Assembly: GCA_017551705.1 (NCBI GenBank)
Contig: JAFZLA010000080.1
Span: forward strand, 1 to 64,000
Direction: 5' to 3'
Source: Treponema sp.
GTDB taxonomy: Bacteria; Spirochaetota; Spirochaetia; Treponematales; Treponemataceae
DNA: 64,000 nucleotides
Shown here: positions 57,619 to 64,000 of the stretch, one piece after another
Layout of the letters: the number at the start of each line of letters is the position of its first letter
How positions within the stretch are numbered: position 1 is the first letter of the stretch
Made by a program: the position numbers and the translations under genes
The notes under the pieces: model-generated
What the model was told of the DNA's origin: nothing
Seen by the model: only the letters and a program-made list of their open reading frames with translations
Databases searched by the model: none

Positions 57619-60426
57619 TTATTTGTCCTCTTTTACAGTTTTAGAAGGAGCGGCGGCCTCGCGCTCGTCGTTGGGATTGTATTTTATGCGAATTTCGTTT
57701 CTTCGTATCGCCCTAAGCCGCCATACCAAAAGTCCAAGCAGTGCGACCAATATTGTAAGGCCAAACTGGTTGACCAGCTTAAAGAGAGTGGCGAGGGCGG
57801 CGTTCTTGGCGTTGAGCAAGTTGAGCGCGGATCCCTTGCTGCGCATTTGGCAAAAGTCTTCCTGACCGTTAAGGCAGTCAACAGCGTTGCGCATGAACAA
57901 AGACATAGGCTCGCTGCCATTGCCGTCGATCAATTGCTGCGTAGTTACTTGCGAAGAGTTTATCAAAAGAATCTTTGCGTTTTGGATTCCCTTGTCAAAT
58001 GCTTGCGCGGCTGACAGGGTGTCGCTCTTGGCGCCTTCTTCCAAGCCGGCGGCCTTTTCTTTGTCTTCTTCGGCTTTTGGCGCGATTCCAGCGTAGGCGG
58101 ACTTGAATTTTCCTTCGACCAAGACGGCCAAATCGCTTGAATGAATTTTTTCGCTTTCTTGCGGCGGGAAAATGTAGCCGGGATACAGGATGATGTTTTC
58201 GCTGACCGTCCAAGACTTGTTTGACGAGCGGGCCAAGACCGTTGTCTTTAGGTCAGCGTCCGCCTGCGCGCCGCTTATGTCAATCGAGCCGTTTTGCAAG
58301 AAAATCATTCCCGCAAGGTATTTTGTTATCGGACTCTTTGAGTCAAGCTGGCTCTTTTCCAAGAGGGGAGCCCAGTTGAGCTTTTGCGAGTTTCCGGGAC
58401 CTTGGTTTTGCACAAAGCAATTTTCGTCCATTACGTAGTCGGCGCCGGGAACGATTCCGTACGAAGAAAGAAGCTGCTCCAAGCCTGTGTCGGGCTTTGT
58501 GTAGTTGGGCATTTGTCCGCCCTGCGTTTGCTCTACAAGCGGGTCAAGGCAAAGCAAGAGGTTTCCGCCTGCCATCACAAACTGGTCAAGCTTTCTCAAT
58601 TCCTTTTCCGTAAACTTTGTCTTTGGTCCGTTCACTATCGCGCACTTTATGTTGAGCGGAATGTCGTCGTCGCTAAGGTTGATTTCTTTTAGCGTGTAGA
58701 TGTCGTTGAGCGCGTTCCTAAAGTTTTCGGCGGACAAGTCGTTCTGCCTGTAGGGGGCTCCCCTAAGCGAAAGCTCGTCGTGGCCTGTGATGTAGGCGAT
58801 TTGAACGGTTTTGGAAAGAAGGCTTTCTATCGATGACGAAACGCTTTCTTCCAAATTTTCCGCTCCGGCCAAACGCCAGCCAAAAAAGTTTTGCAGCTTT
58901 AGCGGAATGATTCTGAACTGGTTGCCAAGCTTTAAGACCAAGCCCAGAGCCGTAGTCTTGTTTTCTTTTGTGTCGGGGTCGTCATAGTTGACCGCTTGGA
59001 TTCCGTATTCCTCCGAAAGCTTTGTCGCCTCGTCGCCTGTTGCGTTTTGCACCTTAAAGTTTATCTGGCCCTCGTACTTTTTGTTCAGCTCGGCGACAGC
59101 TTTTTTGGCCAAGCCTTCGAGCTTGGAAAGGCCCGCGATTCCGTAGCCCTTTAGCTCGTCGGCTGGATACAAAATCAATTCAAGGCCGCCGTTCAATCTG
59201 GCCAGCGCGTCGTTTGCGCTGATCATTTTTGACATGGCCGTTGTAAGCTTGTATTCCAAGCCGGCCGAATTGTTGATGTTGTCAAAAGTCTTTATGTTGT
59301 CGCCGTAGACAATCGCCACGCTCATCCAAACTGCCTTGGCGCTTACTTCGGTTGTCTCGACCTTTTGGACTTGCGTTTGGCTAAGGCCGTAGGAACGGGC
59401 GGCGTCCTCGCTTTCTTCTTTTGACATGTCAAAGAATTTGTAGTTGAAATTTTTGTTGGCCTGGCTCTTGTATTCCTGCAAGAGGTCGCGCATGTATTGG
59501 TCAACGCTGTTGTATGGAGCGGGAAGGTCGGCCGAGAAAAAGGCGTTGACGGTAAGCGGCTCCTGCAAGTTGGCCACCAACTCTTTGCTGGCCTTTGAAA
59601 GCGAATACATTTTTTGTCCTGTCAAGTCGGCGCGAACAAAAGCATTGCCCGCGGCGATGTTGGCCAAAGCCAAAATCACGACGGCCAACGCAAAGTCAAT
59701 CGAATGCTCCTTTGTCCAATTGATTACAAACTTTCTTACGGTCAAAAGCAAAAAGAGCGCCGTAAATGACGCAAAGTAAATTATGTCGCGAGTGTCGATG
59801 ATGCCGCGGGCGACTGACTGAAAGTGCGTCGTGGCGCTGGCCCAAGAAAAGAATTTTACCAAGGGGGCGGGCAGGAACACCAAAAGGCTTCCCACAAGAG
59901 TCAGCGCAAAACTTATGGCAAGCGCGGTAAAGAATGCGATGATTTGGTTCTTTGTCATTCCGCTTGCAAAAATTCCCACCGCTGAATAAAGCGCGCACAA
60001 AAAGAGGGCGCCCGCAAAGCCGCAAAAAATCGGGCCCGCGTCAGGATGGCCAAAGACCCGCGCCGTCACCGCGTAAAAGAGCGTTGGGCAAATCATCGCC
60101 GCGCTTGTGATGAAGGCGGCAAAAAATTTTCCAATCACAATTTGCGCTTCGGTAACCGGCAGCGTCAGCAAAGTTTCAAAGCTGCCCGAGCGGAGTTCCT
60201 CGCTAAAAAGGCGCATCGTCAGCGCCGGAACAAAAAGGCTCAGCAAGAGGGGCATGATGCTAAAGTAGTTGCGCAGCTCGGCCCTTCCGTTTAAAAAGAA
60301 AGTTGAAAAGAAAAGAATTCCTGCCAGCAAAAGGTAAAGGCCTGTGACGATGTAGGCCGCGGGGTTTGTAAAGTAGGCGGCAAGCTCTCGCCGCATGATT
60401 GTCCAAGTAGCGTTGTGTTTTTTCAT
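57619..60426 (-). CDS. Gld-type ABC permease fused to GldG-like extracytoplasmic domain
   Basis: 935 residues. The N-terminus (1-240) is an ABC-2 permease with six helices (RRELAAYFTNPAAYIVTGLY, MRLFSEELRSGSFETLLTLPVT as in GldF). A helix near 250 leads to a large GldG/ABC-type_uncharacterised domain (YSLSKASKELVANLQEPLTV, MRDLLQEYKSQANKNFNYKF, FVMAGGNLLLCLDPLV), ending in a last helix near 895-915. GldF and GldG are separate in gliding Bacteroidota; here they are one chain. It starts 1 nt after the ATPase gene. A transport or envelope function is expected, not gliding itself. Confidence 0.92.
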   Translation of the reverse strand: MKKHNATWTIMRRELAAYFTNPAAYIVTGLYLLLAGILFFSTFFLNGRAELRNYFSIMPLLLSLFVPALTMRLFSEELRSGSFETLLTLPVTEAQIVIGKFFAAFITSAAMICPTLFYAVTARVFGHPDAGPIFCGFAGALFLCALYSAVGIFASGMTKNQIIAFFTALAISFALTLVGSLLVFLPAPLVKFFSWASATTHFQSVARGIIDTRDIIYFASFTALFLLLTVRKFVINWTKEHSIDFALAVVILALANIAAGNAFVRADLTGQKMYSLSKASKELVANLQEPLTVNAFFSADLPAPYNSVDQYMRDLLQEYKSQANKNFNYKFFDMSKEESEDAARSYGLSQTQVQKVETTEVSAKAVWMSVAIVYGDNIKTFDNINNSAGLEYKLTTAMSKMISANDALARLNGGLELILYPADELKGYGIAGLSKLEGLAKKAVAELNKKYEGQINFKVQNATGDEATKLSEEYGIQAVNYDDPDTKENKTTALGLVLKLGNQFRIIPLKLQNFFGWRLAGAENLEESVSSSIESLLSKTVQIAYITGHDELSLRGAPYRQNDLSAENFRNALNDIYTLKEINLSDDDIPLNIKCAIVNGPKTKFTEKELRKLDQFVMAGGNLLLCLDPLVEQTQGGQMPNYTKPDTGLEQLLSSYGIVPGADYVMDENCFVQNQGPGNSQKLNWAPLLEKSQLDSKSPITKYLAGMIFLQNGSIDISGAQADADLKTTVLARSSNKSWTVSENIILYPGYIFPPQESEKIHSSDLAVLVEGKFKSAYAGIAPKAEEDKEKAAGLEEGAKSDTLSAAQAFDKGIQNAKILLINSSQVTTQQLIDGNGSEPMSLFMRNAVDCLNGQEDFCQMRSKGSALNLLNAKNAALATLFKLVNQFGLTILVALLGLLVWRLRAIRRNEIRIKYNPNDEREAAAPSKTVKEDK

Positions 60427-60427
60427 C

Positions 60428-61378
60428 TTACTTTTCTTCCTTGCCTTGGGTCAGCGCGTGGAACACGTCTTCAAGGCTGTTTTTCTGAACTTCCATTTGG
60501 TAAATCGTCCACTTGTTCTTTACGGCGGCGTCGAAAATTTCTTTTCGGACTTCGGCGTTTTCTTTTACCGAAAGGCGCAAAGAGCAAAGCTTTCGCTCGC
60601 CCTTGATTTTTTCGCCGTCGGTTTTGGTCGCGCCCACAACGCCGTCAATTTTTGCAAAAACTTTTTGCGCGTCGGTAAAGCTCGCGCCGCCAAGCGTAAG
60701 GTTGAGCGAAAGCGAATTGCCAACCCGCTCGCGCAGCTCGTTGGTCGGGCTGTCGGCCACAAGCTTGCCTTTGGAAATGATGATGACGCGGGGGCACAAG
60801 GTTTCGACTTCGCCCAAAATGTGGGTCGAGATGATTACTGTGCGGGTCTTTCCGATTTCTTTTATCAGGGCGCGCACGTCTTCAATTTGGTTTGGGTCAA
60901 GGCCGCTTGTCGGCTCGTCCAAGACCAAAATCTCTGGGTCGTTCATAAGGGCGTGGGCAAGGCCTACGCGCTGGCGGTATCCGCGCGAAAGCTCCGAGAT
61001 GTTTTTGTGCATCACTTCCTTAAGGCCGCAAGTCTTGCAAAGCGCGGGAACCTTTGCGGCCGCGTCTACGTTTTGCATGCGCGCCACATAGTTGAGGTAG
61101 TCCTCGACAATCATGTCGGAGTAGAGGGGCGCGCTTTCGGGCATGTAGCCGATTTTGCTTTTGGCATGGACGGGGTCTTGGGTGATGTCCTTGCCGTCGA
61201 TCAGGACGCTGCCGCTGGTCGCTCCCAAAAAGCCGCAAATCATTCTCATTGTCGTGGTTTTTCCGGCGCCGTTTGGTCCAAGCAGGGCCACGATTTGTCC
61301 GGTCGGAATTGAAAAGCTTACATCGTCAACAGCTCGGAATGTTCCGAACTGGCGCGAAAGGTGAGACACTTCAATCAT
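60428..61378 (-). CDS. ABC transporter ATPase (GldA-like)
   Basis: 316 residues. Walker A GPNGAGKTT, Q-loop IGYMPESAPLY, signature LSRGYRQRVGLA, Walker B ILVLDEPTSGLD and H-loop ISTHIL are complete. The extra 90 C-terminal residues are common in ATPases of exporter-type Gld or multidrug ABC systems. First gene of the ATPase/permease-fusion/DUF4340 operon. Confidence 0.94.
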   Translation of the reverse strand: MIEVSHLSRQFGTFRAVDDVSFSIPTGQIVALLGPNGAGKTTTMRMICGFLGATSGSVLIDGKDITQDPVHAKSKIGYMPESAPLYSDMIVEDYLNYVARMQNVDAAAKVPALCKTCGLKEVMHKNISELSRGYRQRVGLAHALMNDPEILVLDEPTSGLDPNQIEDVRALIKEIGKTRTVIISTHILGEVETLCPRVIIISKGKLVADSPTNELRERVGNSLSLNLTLGGASFTDAQKVFAKIDGVVGATKTDGEKIKGERKLCSLRLSVKENAEVRKEIFDAAVKNKWTIYQMEVQKNSLEDVFHALTQGKEEK

Positions 61379-61402
61379 TTTGATGTCGCTCCAAATAGAA
61401 AT

Positions 61403-62941
61403 TTATGGTTCTATTTTAATGCTTTTGCCTAGGGAGCGCAATATCCTTTGAACGGCGAATTTTCCGCTTGTCATCGCCATCGGAAGGCCTCCTGGCATTG
61501 AGAGCCATTGGCCGGCAAGGACGACGTTTTCCAAGCCTTTCATCGTTCCTTTTATGTTGAAAAGGTTGGAGCTGCGCTTTGTGGTGATGAAAGTCATGAA
61601 ATTTCCCATGTAGGAATTGCAGTAGCGGGTGTATGTGTAAGGAGTCCAGGAATCCAAGTAAGAAAGCTTTCCCTTTAGGCTGGGAACGCGCTCCAAAAGC
61701 CGCTCCAAAATTTCGTCGGCGGCCTTTTGCTTTGCCGCGTCGTAGGCGGCCTTGTCGGTCTCGCGGAGGTTTTTCCAGTAAAGGAACTGCGGCTCTTTTT
61801 CCAAAACCTTGACTTCTATAAGAGCCTTTCCGGCGGGAGCGTTGACGGGGTCAAGGTTGTAGTTTTTCATGTTGAGTCGGGTCAGAGTTACGCCCGCGAT
61901 TTCAAGCGGCCGGCATTCGTAGTAGGTCCTGCGTCCGATTTCGGGAGCGGGGGTGGAGCACTCGTAGACCACGTGGAAGGTGGAGCCGTTTTTGTGCGCT
62001 TCGGGATGTTCGTAGGCAAACTTAAGGCGCGGCGGCATGTATTTTTTGTCCAGCAAGTTTTCAAAAAGGTAATGGGTGTCGCAAGAAGGAATCACAAAGT
62101 CGCCCAAAACTTTTTCGCCGCTCTCCAATAAAATTCCTGCGGCGCGTTTTTTGCCTTTGCCTTTGGGCGAGTCTTCCAACAAGATTTGTTTTACAGGAGC
62201 GTTGGCATAGCAAACGCCGCCAAGACTTTTGTAAATAGCCACCATTCTTTGGGCCACTTTAAAAGAGCCGCCGTCAGGAACGCCGCCGCCTCCGTTTGCG
62301 ATGGAAGCGTAAGCGTTCATCATGATGGAAGCCAAGTAATCGCCTGGCAAATAATCTTTAAAGGCTCTTTGCAAAAGCGGGTGCTTAAAGCGCGCCGACA
62401 AATCGTTTAGGTCGCAATTTTTGTATTTGTTCATCGCAAGGCCCACGGGAATCATTTTTAGGCCAAAGACTGCAAGCTCGCCCAAGCCCATCATGTCAAG
62501 CGGAGCGGTGTAGGGCACGCGCAAGCTTTGGCATTGGCGGACGGCCTTAAAAAAGCTTTTGATTTCTTTTTTGTCTTGCGGGCTCAGTTCCAGCATTTCT
62601 TTTTCGGCGCGATTTAGGTCGGCCCAAAAAGTGTACGACTGGCCGTTGTATTCCGAAGTCCAAAAGGCGTCGTGCTGGCGGCAAGGAATTTCGTTTCCGT
62701 TTTGGTCGCCCAAAAAGCCCACGGCCTTCCACATTTTGTAGACAGGAAATTTAGGCGCGCCGTTTGTAAGCCATGTGATGCAGTTGTCGATGTAAAAGCC
62801 CTTGCGCTTCCAGCCTGTGCACTGGCCGCCAAGGACGGGATTTTTTTCGTAGACGACGGACTCAAAGCCCGCCTTTTGCGCGTAGATTCCCGCCGTAAGT
62901 CCTGCCACGCCTCCGCCAATAATGATTATTTTTTGTGCCAT
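61403..62941 (-). CDS. FAD-dependent oxidoreductase (phytoene desaturase-like)
   Basis: 512 residues. FAD-binding start IIIIGGGVAGLTAGIYAQKAG followed by ENPVLGGQ-type segment (EKNPVLGGQCTGW), and the C-terminal GQWLSMPGGLPMAMTSGKFAV closing FAD motif. Similar to CrtI/amine-oxidase family proteins found in many anaerobes, most of unknown substrate. No carotenoid genes are close. The ATG at 62941 is taken since earlier in-frame codons lie in the preceding gene's end. It sits 19 nt after the Bax-inhibitor gene. Confidence 0.88.
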   Translation of the reverse strand: MAQKIIIIGGGVAGLTAGIYAQKAGFESVVYEKNPVLGGQCTGWKRKGFYIDNCITWLTNGAPKFPVYKMWKAVGFLGDQNGNEIPCRQHDAFWTSEYNGQSYTFWADLNRAEKEMLELSPQDKKEIKSFFKAVRQCQSLRVPYTAPLDMMGLGELAVFGLKMIPVGLAMNKYKNCDLNDLSARFKHPLLQRAFKDYLPGDYLASIMMNAYASIANGGGGVPDGGSFKVAQRMVAIYKSLGGVCYANAPVKQILLEDSPKGKGKKRAAGILLESGEKVLGDFVIPSCDTHYLFENLLDKKYMPPRLKFAYEHPEAHKNGSTFHVVYECSTPAPEIGRRTYYECRPLEIAGVTLTRLNMKNYNLDPVNAPAGKALIEVKVLEKEPQFLYWKNLRETDKAAYDAAKQKAADEILERLLERVPSLKGKLSYLDSWTPYTYTRYCNSYMGNFMTFITTKRSSNLFNIKGTMKGLENVVLAGQWLSMPGGLPMAMTSGKFAVQRILRSLGKSIKIEP

Positions 62942-62960
62942 GCGCGCGCCTTGTCTGTTC

Positions 62961-63656
62961 CTACTTGCGTTTTCCAAAGAGGCGGAGCATTTTGAGGAAG
63001 ATGTTGATAAAATCAAGGTAAAGCTCCAAGGCGCCGATTACGGCCATCTTTTGGAACTTTTCGCTTCCGTCGTTCTTTACGCCGATTCTCATAAGGCGCT
63101 GGGTGTCGTAGGCTGTAAGGCCGATGAAGATTCCCACGCCGACAATGCTTGTAATCCAGTCGAGCATGGTTGACTTAAACAAAAGGTTTATCAAGCCGGC
63201 CACGATAAGGCCAATCAAGGCCATCGTAAGGTAGCGGCCCGCGCTTGTAAGGTCGCTCTTGGTAAAGGCGCCGTAAACGCTCATCGCCGCGAACATCAAG
63301 GCGCTTATCAAGAAGATGTGGAACACAGAACCGAGTTGGTAGAGGATGAAAATCGCGCTGAACGAAAGGCCGTTGACCACGCTGTACAAGATGAAGAAAA
63401 ACAGCGCCACAAACGAGCTCATCTTATGGATGGCCGCCGAAAGGGCGATTACCAAAACCAATTCCACCACAATCAGGGCGTAAAAAGGAATGCCCCTGTT
63501 GGAATAAAGGAAGCCCATGATTTGCTCGGAGCCCGACGCGTACCAGGCCACCGCCGCTGTGATAAAGAGCGCGATTGTCATTCTAAAATACACGCCCGCC
63601 ATAAATTTTCTTTGAACCTCAGGCTTAGCCTGTTCCAATGTCATCAAGTCTTTCAT
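62961..63656 (-). CDS. Bax inhibitor-1/YccA-family membrane protein
   Basis: 231 residues with seven membrane helices. The N-terminal cytoplasmic segment, FRMTIALFITAAVAWYASGS, then GLSFSAIFILYQLGS and the C-terminal IFIGLTAYDTQRL and ALELYLDFINIFLKML are typical. Family members are pH-sensitive calcium-leak channels or modulators of membrane protease FtsH. TATAAT lies 15 nt before the ATG, with an AGAAGA site. Confidence 0.93.
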   Translation of the reverse strand: MKDLMTLEQAKPEVQRKFMAGVYFRMTIALFITAAVAWYASGSEQIMGFLYSNRGIPFYALIVVELVLVIALSAAIHKMSSFVALFFFILYSVVNGLSFSAIFILYQLGSVFHIFLISALMFAAMSVYGAFTKSDLTSAGRYLTMALIGLIVAGLINLLFKSTMLDWITSIVGVGIFIGLTAYDTQRLMRIGVKNDGSEKFQKMAVIGALELYLDFINIFLKMLRLFGKRK

Positions 63657-63696
63657 ATTCTTCTATTGTAGATTATAAGGGCGGATTCGTCAAGAA

Positions 63697-64000
63697 TTAT
63701 TGCAGGGACAGCAAATACTTGTAGGGGCTGGCGGCGGGAGTCTTGCGCTTGCGGCCGCCTTCGTCAAGCTCTGGGACGCTAAAGAGCTTGTCCAAAACTT
63801 TGGCGCCCGCGCCGTAGCTTACAGAGCGCTGGGAAACCGAGGCTGTGGACACGACCGTGGTCTTGTTCCAGCCGTAGGGCCAAAGGTAGACGATTTCTTG
63901 GCGGATGTATTTTACGATTTCTTCGGCAAACTTTTTTTCCAAGCCGCCTACGTAGACCACGTCAAGCGAAAGCGTGTTGACCAAAAAAGCTATGTTTTTG
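63697..64000 (-). CDS. ROK-family protein, C-terminal part (gene continues past the window)
   Basis: The frame is open to the window edge, so the N-terminal part is missing. The C-terminal segment NIAFLVNTLSLDVVYVGG resembles the end of the ROK (repressor/sugar kinase) fold, where this strand-Gly-Gly precedes the last helices. About 100 residues are visible. ROK proteins are sugar kinases or NagC/XylR-type repressors; the visible part lacks a kinase zinc motif or HTH, so the choice cannot be made. Confidence 0.65.
   Translation of the reverse strand, partial: KNIAFLVNTLSLDVVYVGGLEKKFAEEIVKYIRQEIVYLWPYGWNKTTVVSTASVSQRSVSYGAGAKVLDKLFSVPELDEGGRKRKTPAASPYKYLLSLQ

Noticed and set aside
1-64000. 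CRISPR array, insertion sequence or rRNA operon
   Set aside because: No regularly spaced repeats, no transposase-like protein and no rRNA sequence were noticed on either strand.

Overview
The window looks like chromosomal DNA from a Treponema-like spirochete, most likely a host-associated or gut species. The support is a FlaB-type periplasmic flagellin behind a sigma-28 promoter, an adjacent FliS/FlgN chaperone pair, a MoxR/DUF58/BatA/BatB aerotolerance operon, the TIGR03545/TIGR03546 pair, and many proteins with a spirochete look. The genus is inferred from remembered protein families; no database search was run. Coding density is high. Most genes sit in tightly packed operons with 1-4 nt gaps or overlaps.

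Layout. 1-3.1 kb: PcrA-like helicase and an isochorismatase-like hydrolase, then tRNA-Asn. 3.2-8.3 kb: dnaX-ybaB-recR-ybaK, then a Rel protein whose hydrolase site is degenerate. 8.3-10.6 kb: a deoxyinosine-type DNA glycosylase, an MGMT-family protein, an RNase III catalytic domain and a macrodomain protein. 10.7-15.6 kb: an accessory island with a Type IIG restriction-modification enzyme, a RhuM-family protein and a DUF2335 membrane protein. 15.7-18.7 kb: flaB, then a GT8 glycosyltransferase/PlsC pair. 18.8-23.5 kb: a metF-led operon with two uncharacterised proteins and an oligopeptide-binding protein. 23.6-30.6 kb: RqcH, the TIGR03546/TIGR03545 envelope pair, a sodium:solute symporter, and fliS-flgN. 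30.7-39.8 kb: purine permease, LspA, MntP, TcdA, a DJ-1 protein, a REC/middle-domain/REC regulator with a soluble hybrid kinase, a PHP phosphatase, DksA and IF-1. 39.8-47.8 kb: the Bat operon with smr and dnaJ at its end. 47.9-52.4 kb: an aminotransferase, a sugar-type binding lipoprotein, a small sigma-28-driven gene of unknown function, a candidate structured RNA, and a nuclease/phosphatase lipoprotein. 52.4-55.1 kb: an AT-rich MvaI/BcnI-type restriction endonuclease with a C5 methyltransferase. 55.2-64 kb: AICAR formyltransferase, a Gld-type ABC transporter operon, an FAD oxidoreductase, a Bax-inhibitor-1 protein and the end of a ROK-family gene that leaves the window.

Regulation. Two signals run through the whole window. 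First, many promoters share GCGC directly upstream of the -10 hexamer. Second, about a dozen genes have the -10 hexamer only 6-8 nt before the start codon and no Shine-Dalgarno sequence, which predicts leaderless mRNAs. Genes inside operons, and those with leaders, carry clear GGAGG-type sites. Three sigma-28 promoters with the TAAAGTTT-N11-GCCGATAA pattern precede flaB, fliS and the small gene at 50437-50823, which ties that unknown gene to the flagellar regulon.
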